The position numbers were made by a program, and so were the translations under genes. The notes under the pieces were generated by a model. That model ran no database searches and was not told where the DNA came from. It was given only the letters and a program-made list of their open reading frames with translations. From the NCBI RefSeq assembly GCF_001269385.1, contig NZ_CXOO01000010.1, positions 310,001 to 374,000 of the forward strand: a stretch of 64,000 nucleotides of DNA, given 5' to 3'. The stretch's first letter is position 1, and each line of letters opens with the position of its first letter. Shown here piece by piece: positions 52,088 through 62,418 of the stretch. This stretch comes from Limnohabitans sp. DM1 (GTDB lineage Bacteria > Pseudomonadota > Gammaproteobacteria > Burkholderiales > Burkholderiaceae_C).

Positions 52088-52888
52088 TCAATACGTGCCT
52101 GGATACGCCCCGCCATCAGCCAGCACGTTCTGGCCGGTCATGTAGGACGCGTGCTGGCTGCACAAGAAGGCGCAGATCGCACCAAACTCCTGCGGGTTGC
52201 CGTAGCGCCCGGCCGGGATTTGGGCTTGCTGGATCACGCGCAGCTCTTCCACCGTTTTGCCTTGCTTTTGCGCCATGGCGGGCAAGGTCGAGCGGATGCG
52301 GTCGGTGTCGAATTTGCCGGGCAGCAGGTTGTTGATGGTCACGCCTTTGGCCGCGATGGCGCTGCGCGAAGCCCCGGCCACAAAGCCTGTCAAGCCGCTG
52401 CGTGCGCCGTTGGACAGGCCCAGCACGTCGATGGGCGCTTTGACGGCGCTGGAGGTGATGTTCACGATGCGGCCAAAGCCGCGTGCGGCCATGCGGTCCA
52501 CGGTGGCTTTGATGAGTTCGATGGGGGTGAGCATATTGCCGTCGATGGCCTTGAGCCAGGCCTCGCGGTCCCAGTCGCGAAAATCCCCGGGCGGTGGGCC
52601 ACCCGCGTTGGTGACCACGATGTCGTAGTCCTTGCCGGGGCCGCCCGCCACGTTCCAGATGGCTTCGCGACCGGCTTCGGTGGTGATGTCCACCGCCACG
52701 CCGATCAACTGAACCTTGCCACCTGTTTCGACGCGCAAGTCGTCCACGGCTTTGTTCAACACCTCGGCGCCGCGTGCCACCATGACCACGTTCACGCCTT
52801 CCAGGGCCAAGGCCCGTGCACAACCCCAGCCCAAGCCCTTGCTTGCGCCACCCACCAAAGCCCACTTGCCTGCAATGCCCAAGTCCAT
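52088..52888 (-). CDS. SDR family oxidoreductase
   Basis: 266 residues, classical short-chain dehydrogenase. The NAD(P) loop is LVGGASKGLGWGCARAL (about 12-28), TNAGG is near 90, and the substrate region is IVNITSSAVKAPIDVLGLSNGARSGLTGFV. At the usual Y-x-x-x-K site the sequence reads LGLSNGARSGL, with no clear Tyr and Lys, so catalytic competence is uncertain. It ends ASYMTGQNVLADGGAYPGTY. It is the last gene of the Bug-GGT-EamA-SDR operon, 42 bp after the transporter. Confidence 0.85.
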   Translation of the reverse strand: MDLGIAGKWALVGGASKGLGWGCARALALEGVNVVMVARGAEVLNKAVDDLRVETGGKVQLIGVAVDITTEAGREAIWNVAGGPGKDYDIVVTNAGGPPPGDFRDWDREAWLKAIDGNMLTPIELIKATVDRMAARGFGRIVNITSSAVKAPIDVLGLSNGARSGLTGFVAGASRSAIAAKGVTINNLLPGKFDTDRIRSTLPAMAQKQGKTVEELRVIQQAQIPAGRYGNPQEFGAICAFLCSQHASYMTGQNVLADGGAYPGTY

Positions 52889-52930
52889 GTCAATCTCCTG
52901 AAGTTGATGCGATGTGGCCCATTGGCCGCA

Positions 52931-53839
52931 TCACGGTTTGCGACCCGCTGGCCGCGTGACCCAAAACACACCGCTCAAGACCAGCACGGTCCCGGCGATG
53001 ATCCACATGTTGAACGGCTCGTCCAAAATCCACACGCCCATGAGCAGGGTGAACATGGGGCCGATCATGCCCGTTTGCGATGTGAGGCCTGGCCCAATGC
53101 GCTCGATGGCCATCATGACCAAGAGCACGGGCAGCACGGTGCAAGCCGTCGCGTTGAGCAGCGAGAGCCACAGCACGGGCTCGGGCACCCAGGCGGTGGC
53201 CAGGGGCCTGAGCAGCACAAACTGCAGCAAACAAAATGCGCAGGCCACCGAGGTGGCCAGGCCCGCCAGGCGCAGAGAGCCCAGGCGCTGCACCAGCTGC
53301 CCGCTGTAAGTCATGTACACGGCGTAACTGGCTGCGCTCAAAAACACCAGCAAAGCCCCCCAAGCCGCGTGCGGCCCGGCCAGGCCCACTTCGTGGCCGA
53401 ACACCAGCAACACGCCCGAGTAGCTGATGGCCATGGCCACGCCCTGGCGTTGGGTGATGCGTTTTTTGAACAGGAACCAGCCGAGCAAAAGCACCAGCGT
53501 GGGGTTGAGGTAAAGGATCAGGCGCTCCAAAGACGCGCTGATGAACTCCAGGCCCCAAAAGTCCAGAAAACTCGACAGGTAGTAACCACAAAAACCGAGA
53601 CCCAGCACGCCTAGCCAGTCTTGCCGGGTAAGCGACGCTTTGCCCCGCCCGGCCCACCAGGCCATGAGCACAAACAAAGGCAGAGCCAGCAGCATGCGCC
53701 ACATGACCAGGGTGACCGCGTCCACGCCGTGCCGGTACGCCAGCTTGACAATGATGGCCTTGCCACTGAAGGCCATGGACCCGGCGGCCGCCAGCAACAA
53801 ACCCGTGGTCAGGTGTGGCGTGGGGCTGGGCACTATCAA
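52931..53839 (-). CDS. DMT superfamily transporter (EamA domains)
   Basis: 302 residues with about ten hydrophobic helices in two EamA repeats. It opens TTGLLLAAAGSMAFSGKAIIVKLAYRHGVDA and has GLEFISASLERLILYLNPTLVLLLGWFLFKK near the middle of repeat one. The start overlaps the GGT-like stop by 4 bp. It is an exporter or carrier of unknown substrate. Confidence 0.87.
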   Translation of the reverse strand: MIVPSPTPHLTTGLLLAAAGSMAFSGKAIIVKLAYRHGVDAVTLVMWRMLLALPLFVLMAWWAGRGKASLTRQDWLGVLGLGFCGYYLSSFLDFWGLEFISASLERLILYLNPTLVLLLGWFLFKKRITQRQGVAMAISYSGVLLVFGHEVGLAGPHAAWGALLVFLSAASYAVYMTYSGQLVQRLGSLRLAGLATSVACAFCLLQFVLLRPLATAWVPEPVLWLSLLNATACTVLPVLLVMMAIERIGPGLTSQTGMIGPMFTLLMGVWILDEPFNMWIIAGTVLVLSGVFWVTRPAGRKP

Positions 53840-55458
53840 AAGCCCACGGCCTGACCGTCGCGGCGCGGGTCACTGGCGGCTTGGTAGCCCTGCACCGCTG
53901 GGTCGCCCATGCGCCAAATGAATTGGCCGGCACCAAAGTCCTGGTAAGAGTCGCTGATGATGTCGAGTTGGTGGCCGCGTGCAATCAGCTCTTGCACCGT
54001 GGCGCCGTTCATCGCGGCTTCGACGTTGATGTTCAGGCCCGTGTTGAAGCGCCAGCGCGGTGCGTCACACGCCGCTTGCGGGTTCTGGCCGTAGTCCAGC
54101 ATGCGCACCAGGGTTTGCATGTGGCCCTGGGGCTGCATGTTGCCGCCCATCACGCCGTAGCTCATGACCGGCTGGCCGTCTTTGGTGACAAAGGCCGGGA
54201 TGATGGTCTGGAAAGGCCGTTTGCCCGGCAAGACCAGGTTGGCAGGGTTTTGGCCCTGCAGGTCGGTGCTGAAACCATGGCCCCGGTTTTGCAGGCTGAT
54301 GCCGTAAGTCGGCTCCACCACACCCGAGCCAAAGCCCATGTAGTTGCTCTGGATGAAGCTGATCATCATGCCGTTTTCGTCGGCGGCTGTGAGGTAAATC
54401 GTGCCGCCCTTGACCGGATTGCCCGCCTTGAAGTCTTGCGCCTTTTTCATGTCAATCAGCTTGGCGCGGCTGGCCAAGTAGGCCGGGTCCAGCATTTGCT
54501 CGGGCGGCAGCTCCATGAAGCGCGGATCGGCCACATAGCGGTAAGTATCGGCAAAGGCGAGTTTCATCGCTTCGATCTGCAGGTGCTGCGATTCGGCGCT
54601 GTCCACCTTGTGGCTGGCCATGTCGAAGTTGGACAAGATGCCCAGCGCGATCAGCGCGGCGATGCCTTGGCCGTTGGGCGGGATCTCGTGCAAGGTGTAG
54701 CCCCGGTAGTCTTGCGCCATGGGCTTGACCCACTCGGGCTTGAAGTCGGCGAGGTCTTTGGCAGTGATGCTGCCGCCGTTGTCCTTGGCAAACTTTTCAA
54801 TGGCTTCGGCGATTTCGCCGCCATACAGCGCTTGGCCTTTGGTGGCTGCGATGGCTCTGAGGCCCCGCGCCGCGTTTTTGAACTGGAACAACTCGCCCAC
54901 CTGAGGCGCACGACCCCAGGGCAAAAAGCTTTGCGCAAAACCGGGCTGCGACTGCAGCTCGGGCGTGGCGGCGGCCCACTTTTGCTGCACCACCACGGGG
55001 ATCAAATAACCGCGCTCGGCCACCTCGATAGCGGGCTCCATCAAGTCGGCAAAAGGCAGCTTGCCAAAACGGTCGCTCAGCGCCACCCATCCGGCCACGG
55101 CACCGGGCACGGTGACCGAGTCAAAGCCGCGCTTGGGCGGTGTTTTGGCTTCAGCGCCGTATTTGCGGTGGAAGTACTCGGGCGTCCAGGTGGCAGGCGC
55201 GGGGCCTGACGAGTTGAGGCCATGCAGCTCCTTGCCGTCCCAAAGGATGGCGAAAGCGTCCGATCCCAAACCGCAGCTCACGGGCTCGGTCAGGGTGATC
55301 ACGGCGGCAGCGGCGATGGCGGCGTCGACCGCGTTGCCGCCCTTGAGCATCATGCGCAGGCCGGCCTGTGCGGCCAAGGGATGCGAGGTGGAGACCACAT
55401 TGCGCGCAAACAGCGGCAAGCGGGTGCTGGTGTAGGGGAACTGGTAGTCGAAGTTCAT
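53836..55458 (-). CDS. Gamma-glutamyltransferase family protein (YwrD-like)
   Basis: 540 residues. The N-terminal half has VVSTSHPLAAQAGLRMMLKGGNAVDAAIAAAAVITLTEPVSCGLGSDAFAI. The autoprocessing site is GG-T-IYLTAADENG, where the Thr would become the N-terminal nucleophile of the small subunit, and MGGNMQPQGHMQ lies in the small subunit. No signal peptide is present, unlike periplasmic GGT, so a cytoplasmic YwrD/acylase-like enzyme is likely. It may hydrolyse gamma-glutamyl or other amide bonds. It sits between a Bug receptor (1 bp gap) and an EamA gene. Confidence 0.9.
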   Translation of the reverse strand: MNFDYQFPYTSTRLPLFARNVVSTSHPLAAQAGLRMMLKGGNAVDAAIAAAAVITLTEPVSCGLGSDAFAILWDGKELHGLNSSGPAPATWTPEYFHRKYGAEAKTPPKRGFDSVTVPGAVAGWVALSDRFGKLPFADLMEPAIEVAERGYLIPVVVQQKWAAATPELQSQPGFAQSFLPWGRAPQVGELFQFKNAARGLRAIAATKGQALYGGEIAEAIEKFAKDNGGSITAKDLADFKPEWVKPMAQDYRGYTLHEIPPNGQGIAALIALGILSNFDMASHKVDSAESQHLQIEAMKLAFADTYRYVADPRFMELPPEQMLDPAYLASRAKLIDMKKAQDFKAGNPVKGGTIYLTAADENGMMISFIQSNYMGFGSGVVEPTYGISLQNRGHGFSTDLQGQNPANLVLPGKRPFQTIIPAFVTKDGQPVMSYGVMGGNMQPQGHMQTLVRMLDYGQNPQAACDAPRWRFNTGLNINVEAAMNGATVQELIARGHQLDIISDSYQDFGAGQFIWRMGDPAVQGYQAASDPRRDGQAVGF

Positions 55459-55459
55459 G

Positions 55460-56446
55460 TCAATCCAAGGTGATCTTGCGTTCGGTGATGATCTTTTTCC
55501 ACTTGGCCGATTCGCTGGCCAGCATGGTGGTGAACTGGGCGGGTGTGCCGCCCACGGGCTCAATGCCAAAGCGCAACAGTTTGTCCATCACTTCAGGGTC
55601 TTTGAGCACCTGGTTGGCCGCCGTGTTGATGCGGCTGACCACCTCGGCGGGCAGGTTTTTGGGGCCAAAGAAACCAAACCAGGTGTTGGACTCGTAGCCG
55701 GGCAAGACATCGGCGATGGCCGGGATGCCCGGCGCAAGCGCTGTGGGCTTGAGGGTGGTCACGCCCAGGGCACGCAAGCGGCCGTCGCGCACATGCGGCA
55801 TGCCGGTGGGCAAGCTGTCAAACAGCACGTCCACTTTGCCCGAAATCAGGTCGGGGATGGCCAGGGCCGTGCCCTTGTAGGGGATGTGCACCACAAACAC
55901 ATCGGCCTGGGCCTTGAACAGCTCGGCCGACAACTGCACGATGGTGCCGTTGCCACTTGATGCGTAGTTCAGGCGGCCGGGGTTTTTCTTGGCGTAATCA
56001 ACCCATTCCTTGACGGTTTTGGCGGGCGAGTTGTTGGGCACCAGCATGATGCTGGGTGCGTTGCCCAAATGGGCAATGGGCGTGAAGTCGCGCACCGCGT
56101 CGTAAGGCATGCGCGGATTCAGATTGGGGCCAATCGAGTGCGTGCTGGAGGTCGACAGCAGCAAGGTGTAGCCGTCTGGCGTGGCCTTGGCTGCCAAGTC
56201 AGAGCCCAAGGTGCCGCCAGCGCCGGGGCGGTTTTCGACCACCAGCGGCTGACCCAGTTTTTCGCTGATTTTTTGTGACAAGGTGCGGGCAAACAAATCG
56301 GTCGCGCCACCCGCCGGGAACGGCACGATCAGGCGCACCGGTTTAGTCGGATAAGACTGCGCCTGCACCACAGACAAAGCGGGCCACACCAGTGCCATGG
56401 CCAAGGCTGCGCGAATCAAGTGTCGTTTTTGCATCAATTTCAACAT
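55460..56446 (-). CDS. Bug family (TctC-like) periplasmic solute receptor
   Basis: 328 residues. The signal peptide is LIRAALAMALVWPALSVVQAQ, then SYPTKPVRLIVPFPAGGATDLFART, VVENRPGAGGTLGSDLAAKATPDG and HIPYKGTALAIPDLISGKVD. The start could also be the Met at 56434. It is the first gene of a four-gene operon with GGT-like, EamA and SDR genes, so it may capture the compound those enzymes process. Confidence 0.9.
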   Translation of the reverse strand: MLKLMQKRHLIRAALAMALVWPALSVVQAQSYPTKPVRLIVPFPAGGATDLFARTLSQKISEKLGQPLVVENRPGAGGTLGSDLAAKATPDGYTLLLSTSSTHSIGPNLNPRMPYDAVRDFTPIAHLGNAPSIMLVPNNSPAKTVKEWVDYAKKNPGRLNYASSGNGTIVQLSAELFKAQADVFVVHIPYKGTALAIPDLISGKVDVLFDSLPTGMPHVRDGRLRALGVTTLKPTALAPGIPAIADVLPGYESNTWFGFFGPKNLPAEVVSRINTAANQVLKDPEVMDKLLRFGIEPVGGTPAQFTTMLASESAKWKKIITERKITLD

Positions 56447-56713
56447 CACCAAGAGGGGAACAAGCCCGAAGGCTCAAAAGAATGAATATTTTGACAGAGG
56501 CCCCGCAAGCACAGCGCCCACTCAAAACATGGCCCTGTAGTTCGTTTTTTCCTTTTAAAGTCCATGAGCGCCATCACCACTTAGCGATGGTTCAAGCCCC
56601 GCCCCAGATCGGGACAAAAAATGAGCTTGTGCAAACCGCAATAAAGCTCGGGGGGGAATACGAGAACTGCATTTGCACCCCGTCTTGACCGCCACGCTGC
56701 CCACAAGGCGCAA
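56447..56713. other. Gene-free stretch upstream of the Bug/GGT operon
   Basis: No coding potential that resembles a protein family is visible on either strand. It must hold the promoter of the minus-strand Bug operon, but I see no convincing -35/-10 pair. A small dyad CCATC...GATGG occurs near 56570-56590. Confidence 0.5.
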
Positions 56714-56744
56714 ACAAAAAAGCCCACTGGGTGAGAAGTGGGCT
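56714..56744 (-). terminator. Terminator of the second tRNA(CAU)
   Basis: On the minus strand an 8-bp stem AGCCCACT / AGTGGGCT is followed by TTTTTT. It starts 17 bp after the tRNA 3' end. Confidence 0.85.
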
Positions 56745-56760
56745 GAATGCTTGATTTGAA

Positions 56761-56837
56761 TGGTAGGGCGTCACGGACTTGAACCGTGGACCAAAGGATT
56801 ATGAGTCCTCTGCTCTAACCAACTGAGCTAACGCCCC
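56761..56837 (-). tRNA. tRNA with CAU anticodon (possibly tRNA-Ile2)
   Basis: A 77-nt cloverleaf with the CCA end encoded. The acceptor is GGGGCGT with ACGCCCT (a G-T pair at the tip), D-arm GCTC/GAGC, anticodon stem AGGACT/ATCCTT region with loop CTCATAA, and T-arm CACGG-TTCAAGT-CCGTG. The TTTGGTC variable region is like tRNA-Ile2 (lysidine CAU), while the first tRNA(CAU) at 9176 is more Met-like. Distinguishing Met from Ile by eye is not certain. Confidence 0.92.
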
Positions 56838-56872
56838 AACCGTAGCCTGTGATTGTAGTGGCTGGCAAGCGC

Positions 56873-57877
56873 TTATTTAGACTGGCTCAAGGCATTGCTG
56901 ACCAAGCGGGAGGTGATGTTGACGATCTGGATCATGCGGTCATAGGGCATTCGGGTGGGGCCAATGACGCCCAAGGTGCCCACAACCTGACCATCCACTT
57001 CGTAGGGCGAGCTGACGACTGACAACTCTTGCATGGGCACGATCTGGCTTTCGCCACCGATGTAGATGCGCACGCCTTCGGCCTGGCTGGACACGTCGAG
57101 TAGACGCATGAGCTGGGTTTTTTGCTCAAACAGCTCAAACGCACGCCGTAAATGGCCCATGTCGCTGGAAAAATCGCTGACGGACAGCAAATTGCGTTCG
57201 CCGGAAATGACCACCTCGTTGTGATCTTCGGTCAAGGCCTCCGAGCTGACTTGAACCGCTGCCTGCATCAAGGCGGCGATTTCGCCTTGCAGGCTTACCA
57301 ACTCTTGCTGCACCCGACTGCGCACTTGCTCAATGGCCATGCCCGCGTAATGGGTGTTGAGGTAATTGGAGGTCTCGATCAACTGGCTTTGGGAGTAGTC
57401 GATTTCAGTGAACAGGATGCGGTTTTGCACATCGCCTTCGGGCGAAACGATGATGACCAGAAAGCGCCGCTCGGACAAACGCAGAAATTCAATGTGCCGG
57501 AACACCGAAGCCCGTTTGGGTGCCATGACGACGCCCACGAACTGGGACAAACTGGACAAGAGGTTAGCCGCGCTGGCAATGACTTTTTGAGGCTGGTCCG
57601 GTGTCAGCGCAGGGGCTTGCAAGCCTTCTCGCTGCACCGTGAGCATGGTGTCCACAAACAGGCGGTAGCCGCGGGTAGTGGGAATGCGCCCTGCCGAAGT
57701 GTGGGGGCTGGCGATCAGGCCCAATTCTTCCAGATCGGCCATGACGTTGCGGATGGTCGCGGGCGACAGGTCCAGCCCGGATGCTTTGGACAGCGTGCGT
57801 GAGCCTACGGGTTGGCCGTCCGCAATATAGCGTTCCACCAGGGCTTTGAGCAATAACTTGGCGCGATCATCGAGCAT
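56873..57877 (-). CDS. hrcA: Heat-inducible transcription repressor HrcA
   Basis: 334 residues. The N-terminal winged helix ([69 protein letters not shown], 8-76) is the HrcA signature, followed by a GAF-like domain with [20 protein letters not shown] and a C-terminal [18 protein letters not shown]. It represses genes carrying CIRCE operators and depends on GroEL for folding. No CIRCE precedes its own start, but a perfect one precedes rpoH at 35057. It is divergent from nadK with 29 bp between the starts. Confidence 0.96.
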   Translation of the reverse strand: MLDDRAKLLLKALVERYIADGQPVGSRTLSKASGLDLSPATIRNVMADLEELGLIASPHTSAGRIPTTRGYRLFVDTMLTVQREGLQAPALTPDQPQKVIASAANLLSSLSQFVGVVMAPKRASVFRHIEFLRLSERRFLVIIVSPEGDVQNRILFTEIDYSQSQLIETSNYLNTHYAGMAIEQVRSRVQQELVSLQGEIAALMQAAVQVSSEALTEDHNEVVISGERNLLSVSDFSSDMGHLRRAFELFEQKTQLMRLLDVSSQAEGVRIYIGGESQIVPMQELSVVSSPYEVDGQVVGTLGVIGPTRMPYDRMIQIVNITSRLVSNALSQSK

Positions 57878-57906
57878 CGGCTCATTTTAATGATGTAATT
57901 TGCGGC

Positions 57907-58800
57907 ATGAGATCCAAATTCCGTCACGTTGCGCTTTTTGGCAAATACCATGCCACCGTCACAGGGGACGCTCTGGAAAGTTCGCGCCAGGTGTTGGACG
58001 ATGTCGCCCAGTTTTTAATCCGCCAAGGCTGCGAGGTGGTGCTCGACAAAGACACTGCGCTGCACACCGGCCTGAACCTCTACCCCACCCTGGACATGCC
58101 GGACATCGGCAGCCAGTGTGACTTGGGCTTGGTCATTGGAGGTGACGGCACCATGCTGGGCATTGGCCGACAAATGGCGCGCTACAGCCTGCCGCTGATT
58201 GGCATCAACCAGGGGCGCCTGGGTTTCATCACCGACATCCCGATTCAGTCTTACCAGGACGTGTTGCAGCCGATGCTGCAAGGCCGCTACCAGACAGAAG
58301 ACCGCAGCTTGCTACATGGAGAAGTCATGCGCGATCAGCACTGCGTGTTCAGTGCGCTGGCCATGAACGATGTGGTGGTCAACCGGGGCGGCACCTCGGG
58401 CATGCTCGAACTGAGGATCAGCGTGGACGGGCGATTTGTGTCCAACCAGCGCGCAGACGGCTTGATCATTGCCACGCCCACGGGCTCGACGGCTTACTCC
58501 TTGTCTGCCGGTGGCCCCTTGATGCACCCGTCCATCGGGGGCTGGGTCATGGCCCCCATTGCCCCGCACACCTTGTCCAACCGGCCCATCGTGCTGCCTG
58601 AATCCTCTGAAATCACCATCGAGATCGTGTCTGGTCGCTATGCCAGTGCAAATTTCGACATGCAATCGCTGGCCGACTTGCTGATTGGCGACCAGATTAA
58701 GGTGCGCCGTTCAGAGCACACGGTGCGTTTTTTGCACCCCGAAGGCTGGAACTATTTCGACACCTTGCGTAAAAAAATGCACTGGAACGAGGGAGCCTGA
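57907..58800 (+). CDS. nadK: NAD kinase
   Basis: 297 residues with the ATP/NAD kinase motif [17 protein letters not shown] (73-89), [12 protein letters not shown], the NE/D segment [20 protein letters not shown] and [23 protein letters not shown]. It phosphorylates NAD to NADP. It sits between divergent hrcA and downstream recN (4 bp gap), the conserved hrcA-nadK-recN order. Confidence 0.95.
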   Translation: MRSKFRHVALFGKYHATVTGDALESSRQVLDDVAQFLIRQGCEVVLDKDTALHTGLNLYPTLDMPDIGSQCDLGLVIGGDGTMLGIGRQMARYSLPLIGINQGRLGFITDIPIQSYQDVLQPMLQGRYQTEDRSLLHGEVMRDQHCVFSALAMNDVVVNRGGTSGMLELRISVDGRFVSNQRADGLIIATPTGSTAYSLSAGGPLMHPSIGGWVMAPIAPHTLSNRPIVLPESSEITIEIVSGRYASANFDMQSLADLLIGDQIKVRRSEHTVRFLHPEGWNYFDTLRKKMHWNEGA

Positions 58801-58804
58801 CACC

Positions 58805-60502
58805 GTGGCACTGACGCACATGACCTTGCGCGACTTTGTGATCGTGCACGAGCTGGAACTGGATCTGAGCAGCGGCTTCAGCGTTCTCACGGGTGAAACC
58901 GGTGCAGGCAAGTCGATCCTGATCGACGCGCTGCAACTGGCGCTGGGCGCCCGTGCCGAAGCCAGCGTGGTGCGTGAGGGCGCGAGCCGCTGCGAGGTGT
59001 GCGCCGAATTTGACAGCTCGCCCCCCCTGCACAACTGGCTTCAAGAGGCGGGTTTTGAGTCTGACTTGAGTTTGCTGCTGCGCCGCACCGTGGACGCTTC
59101 AGGTAAAAGCCGCGCCTGGATCAATGGCAGCCCGGCCACCGCCACACAATTGCGCGAGCTGGGCGAACACCTGCTGGACATCCACGGCCAGCATGCCTGG
59201 CAGAGCCTGACACGCCCCGATGCCGTGCGGGGCTTGCTGGATGCCTATGCGGGCATCGACACCCGCCCCTTGAAAGGCGCCTGGCAAACATGGCGACAGG
59301 CCCAGCAAACACTGACACAAGCACAAGCGGCGCAAAGCACACTGACCCATGAACGTGAACGGCTGGCCTGGCAAATAGGGGAGCTGGAAAAGCTCAATCC
59401 GGCAGTGGACGAATGGGAAGATCTGAGCACACAACACAGCCGCCTGGCCAATGCGCAAGCCCTGATGGATGGGGCACAGCAGGCGGCCATCTGGCTCGAA
59501 GGCGAGGACGACGGCGGGGCTTTGCGTGACTTGTCTCGGGCCATTCAGGGCTTGCAATCCCTGGGACATGTGGAGCCGCAGTTCAATGCGCTGGCTGAAG
59601 TATTGATTTCGGCGCAGGCACAGGCTGAGGATGTGGCCCACAGCCTGCACAGTTATTTGCGCAAAACCGATCTGGACCCGCAAGGCCTGGCCCAACTCGA
59701 TGAGCGCATGGGCCTGTGGTTATCGCTGGCCCGGCGCTACAAAAAAACGCCCAACGAATTGCCCATGACGCTGGCAGCCTGGCGCGATGAATTGGCCAGG
59801 CTGGACGCGGCTGTGGACCTGGAGAGCTTGCAAAAGGCTGAACAGGCCGCGCACAAAATCTGCCTGCAAATGGCCCAGCAAGTCTCCAAGCAACGCAAAA
59901 AAGCGGCGGCCCCGCTGGCCCAAGCGGTCAGTGCGGCCATGCAACAACTGGGCATGCAGGGGGGGCGATTTGAAGTCAGCCTGCAAACCCAGGCCACACT
60001 GGCTCAGCACGGCCTGGAAGAAGTCAGTTTTCTGGTGGCCGGTCACGAAGGCAGCACGCCTCGGCCTGTGGGCAAAGTGGCCTCGGGCGGCGAGTTGTCG
60101 CGCATTGCCCTGGCCATTGCCGTGACCACCAGCGAATTGGGCGAAGCCGGGACACTGATTTTTGACGAGGTGGACGCCGGGGTGGGTGGTGCCGTGGCCG
60201 AGACTGTGGGGCGCCTGATGCAGCAACTTGGTCAACACCGCCAGGTGCTGGCCGTAACCCATCTGCCGCAAGTGGCCGCCTGTGCAGACCACCATCTGCT
60301 GGTCAGCAAAGCGGCCATCCAGGGCCAGGTCAGCAGTCAGGTGCGCTGCGTGGTCAACGAAGAACGCGTGAACGAAATCGCCCGCATGCTGGGCGGCGAA
60401 AAGCTCTCGGCCACCACTTTGGCCCATGCGCGGGAAATGCTGGGCCAGACCGCAAATGCCGCCCGCCACTCAGCCCCCAGCGGCAAAACCCCCTCAAAAT
60501 GA
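58805..60502 (+). CDS. recN: DNA repair protein RecN
   Basis: 565 residues with a GTG start 4 bp after nadK. Walker A GETGAGKS is at 30-37 in an SMC-like N-terminal head, [31 protein letters not shown] follows, then a coiled-coil middle. The C-terminal head has the signature [18 protein letters not shown], Walker [22 protein letters not shown] and [17 protein letters not shown]. It is an SMC-like protein for double-strand break repair. An ATG at 58820 is an alternative start. Confidence 0.95.
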   Translation: MALTHMTLRDFVIVHELELDLSSGFSVLTGETGAGKSILIDALQLALGARAEASVVREGASRCEVCAEFDSSPPLHNWLQEAGFESDLSLLLRRTVDASGKSRAWINGSPATATQLRELGEHLLDIHGQHAWQSLTRPDAVRGLLDAYAGIDTRPLKGAWQTWRQAQQTLTQAQAAQSTLTHERERLAWQIGELEKLNPAVDEWEDLSTQHSRLANAQALMDGAQQAAIWLEGEDDGGALRDLSRAIQGLQSLGHVEPQFNALAEVLISAQAQAEDVAHSLHSYLRKTDLDPQGLAQLDERMGLWLSLARRYKKTPNELPMTLAAWRDELARLDAAVDLESLQKAEQAAHKICLQMAQQVSKQRKKAAAPLAQAVSAAMQQLGMQGGRFEVSLQTQATLAQHGLEEVSFLVAGHEGSTPRPVGKVASGGELSRIALAIAVTTSELGEAGTLIFDEVDAGVGGAVAETVGRLMQQLGQHRQVLAVTHLPQVAACADHHLLVSKAAIQGQVSSQVRCVVNEERVNEIARMLGGEKLSATTLAHAREMLGQTANAARHSAPSGKTPSK

Positions 60503-61362
60503 CCATGGACATCATCCTGATCACCGGCATGTCCGGCTCTGGCAAATCAGTCGCCTTGCATGCGCTCGAAGATGCAGGCTATTACTGTGTCGACAACTTG
60601 CCGCCAGAACTGCTGATTTCCTTTGTGAAGCTCGAAGAGCAACAAAAAGAACAGAGACTGGCCATCGCCATTGATGTGCGCAGCGCCAATTCGCTGCACA
60701 TGATGCCCGAGCAACTAGGCCTCTTGCGCAACATGGGCATGGTCGTGAAGTTGGTGTTTCTGGACGCCACCTCAGACACCTTGCAGCGCCGGTATTCGGA
60801 AACAAGACGCAAACACCCTTTATCGGGGGGAGACAAACCTCAAAACGACAAAGCCTTGTTTGAAACCATTGAATTTGAACGCGAATTGCTGGCTGATTTG
60901 CGTGACCGGGCGCATGTCATTGACACAAGTTTGTTGCGGTCAGCGCAGCTGCAAACCTATATCAAAACCCTGGTCAGCGCCCCACTGGCCCAGCTGACAC
61001 TGGTTTTTGAATCCTTTGCCTTCAAGCGCGGGATTCCCACAGACGCCGACTACGTGTTTGATGTGCGCATGCTGCCCAATCCACATTACGAAAGCGCCTT
61101 GAGACCACTCACCGGGCAAGATGCGTCGGTGCAGGCCTATCTGCGCCAGTCTGAAGAGTTTGTGCAGATGCAAATGCAGCTTGAGGGCTTTTTAAAGCAC
61201 TGGATTCCTGCGATTGAGAGGGATCACCGCAGTTATGTCACCGTTGCCATTGGCTGCACAGGCGGGCAACACCGATCCGTGTTCATGGTGGAGCAGCTGG
61301 CCAAAAACTTTGGCGCTCGCTGGCTCACCCTCAAGCGGCACCGGGAGCTCGACGCACGCTGA
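60499..61362 (+). CDS. rapZ: RNase adapter protein RapZ
   Basis: 287 residues. Walker A is [33 protein letters not shown] (8-40), ADVLRDRA-like [14 protein letters not shown] follows, and the C-terminal domain has [26 protein letters not shown] and [17 protein letters not shown]. RapZ binds GlmZ-type small RNA, glucosamine-6-phosphate or nucleotides and guides RNase E. The start overlaps the recN stop by 4 bp; a Met two codons later is possible. Confidence 0.95.
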   Translation: MTMDIILITGMSGSGKSVALHALEDAGYYCVDNLPPELLISFVKLEEQQKEQRLAIAIDVRSANSLHMMPEQLGLLRNMGMVVKLVFLDATSDTLQRRYSETRRKHPLSGGDKPQNDKALFETIEFERELLADLRDRAHVIDTSLLRSAQLQTYIKTLVSAPLAQLTLVFESFAFKRGIPTDADYVFDVRMLPNPHYESALRPLTGQDASVQAYLRQSEEFVQMQMQLEGFLKHWIPAIERDHRSYVTVAIGCTGGQHRSVFMVEQLAKNFGARWLTLKRHRELDAR

Positions 61363-61374
61363 GCCCCTGCGTGT

Positions 61375-62418
61375 TCAGCGGCTGGACAGCAAACTGCGCA
61401 CGGGCGCGGGCAGCCCCAACTCTGGCCAAACCGCGGCATCCACCCACTGGCCATCGCAAGCGGGTGAACCATGCCCTGATCCGCTCAGCCGTACCGGGTG
61501 CAGGTGCAAATCACGGTGTGTCAACACATGTTTCCAGGGCTCCAGGTATCGGGCGCTATGCCCTTGCGGCCAAGCGGCCAGCAATTGGTCTTCCGTGTCA
61601 AAGACCGGCAAACTGAACAAACCCGCCCAAATGCCTTTTTGAGGCCTTTTGTGCAACCACACCTGCCCCTGTACGTTTTCAGCCCAGAGAAGCCACAAGG
61701 TGGCACTGCTGCGCTTGAGCTTGCGGGTCTTGACCGGATACGCCAAGGGCGTGCCTTTCTCGAAGGCTTTGCACATGGGCTGAACAGGGCATTCTGAGCA
61801 TTGCGTTTTACGCGGCAAGCACAGAGAGGCGCCCAGATCCATCAAGGACTGGGTGTAGGCAGGCATGTCGGCGGCTTGTTCGGGCATCACGTTTTCGGCC
61901 AAATGCCAAAGTTGCTTTTCGTTTTTGGACACGGCCAGATCATCGGCAAAGCCCAGCACACGGCTCAACACCCTTTTGACGTTGCCGTCCAGAATGGCCA
62001 CCCGCTCCTGAAAGCAAAAAGCTGCAATCGCTGCCGCCGTGGATCGGCCAATCCCGGGCAGGGTTTGCAGCTCTTGCGCCCGACGCGGAAACTCGCCCCC
62101 GAACCGGGCCATGACCTCTTGCGCGCAGCGGTGCATATTGCGCGCCCGGCTGTAGTAGCCCAGCCCACTCCAAAGCGCCAGCACATCGTCTTGTTCGGCG
62201 GCGGCCAGCGCCGCCACATCCGGAAATTTATGGAGGAACCGGGCGAAATAGTCCAGCACGGTGCTGACCTGCGTTTGTTGCAGCATGATTTCGGACAACC
62301 ACACGCGGTAAGGGTCTTGGGTGTTTTGCCAAGGCAGGCTTTGCCTGCCGTACTGGCGCTGCCAGTTGACCATTTGTGTGGCAAACCCTGCGGGCATCTG
62401 GATCACGGTTTCTGGCAT
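61375..62418 (-). CDS. mutY: A/G-specific adenine DNA glycosylase
   Basis: 347 residues. The catalytic Glu43 is in [12 protein letters not shown], the helix-hairpin-helix in [18 protein letters not shown], and Asp144 in [13 protein letters not shown]. The [4Fe-4S] cluster is C200-x6-C207-x2-C210-x5-C216. A C-terminal Nudix-like domain (from about 235) recognises 8-oxoG. It removes A opposite 8-oxoG. The gene start lies inside the mutM 3' end: 16 bp overlap. Confidence 0.95.
   Translation of the reverse strand: MPETVIQMPAGFATQMVNWQRQYGRQSLPWQNTQDPYRVWLSEIMLQQTQVSTVLDYFARFLHKFPDVAALAAAEQDDVLALWSGLGYYSRARNMHRCAQEVMARFGGEFPRRAQELQTLPGIGRSTAAAIAAFCFQERVAILDGNVKRVLSRVLGFADDLAVSKNEKQLWHLAENVMPEQAADMPAYTQSLMDLGASLCLPRKTQCSECPVQPMCKAFEKGTPLAYPVKTRKLKRSSATLWLLWAENVQGQVWLHKRPQKGIWAGLFSLPVFDTEDQLLAAWPQGHSARYLEPWKHVLTHRDLHLHPVRLSGSGHGSPACDGQWVDAAVWPELGLPAPVRSLLSSR

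Noticed and set aside
53815..55209. A 464-codon open frame on the plus strand
   Set aside because: Antisense to the GGT-like gene with its processing site; no domain features.
56392..56688. A 98-codon open frame across the Bug promoter region
   Set aside because: No ribosome site or family similarity, and it overlaps the start of the Bug gene on the other strand.
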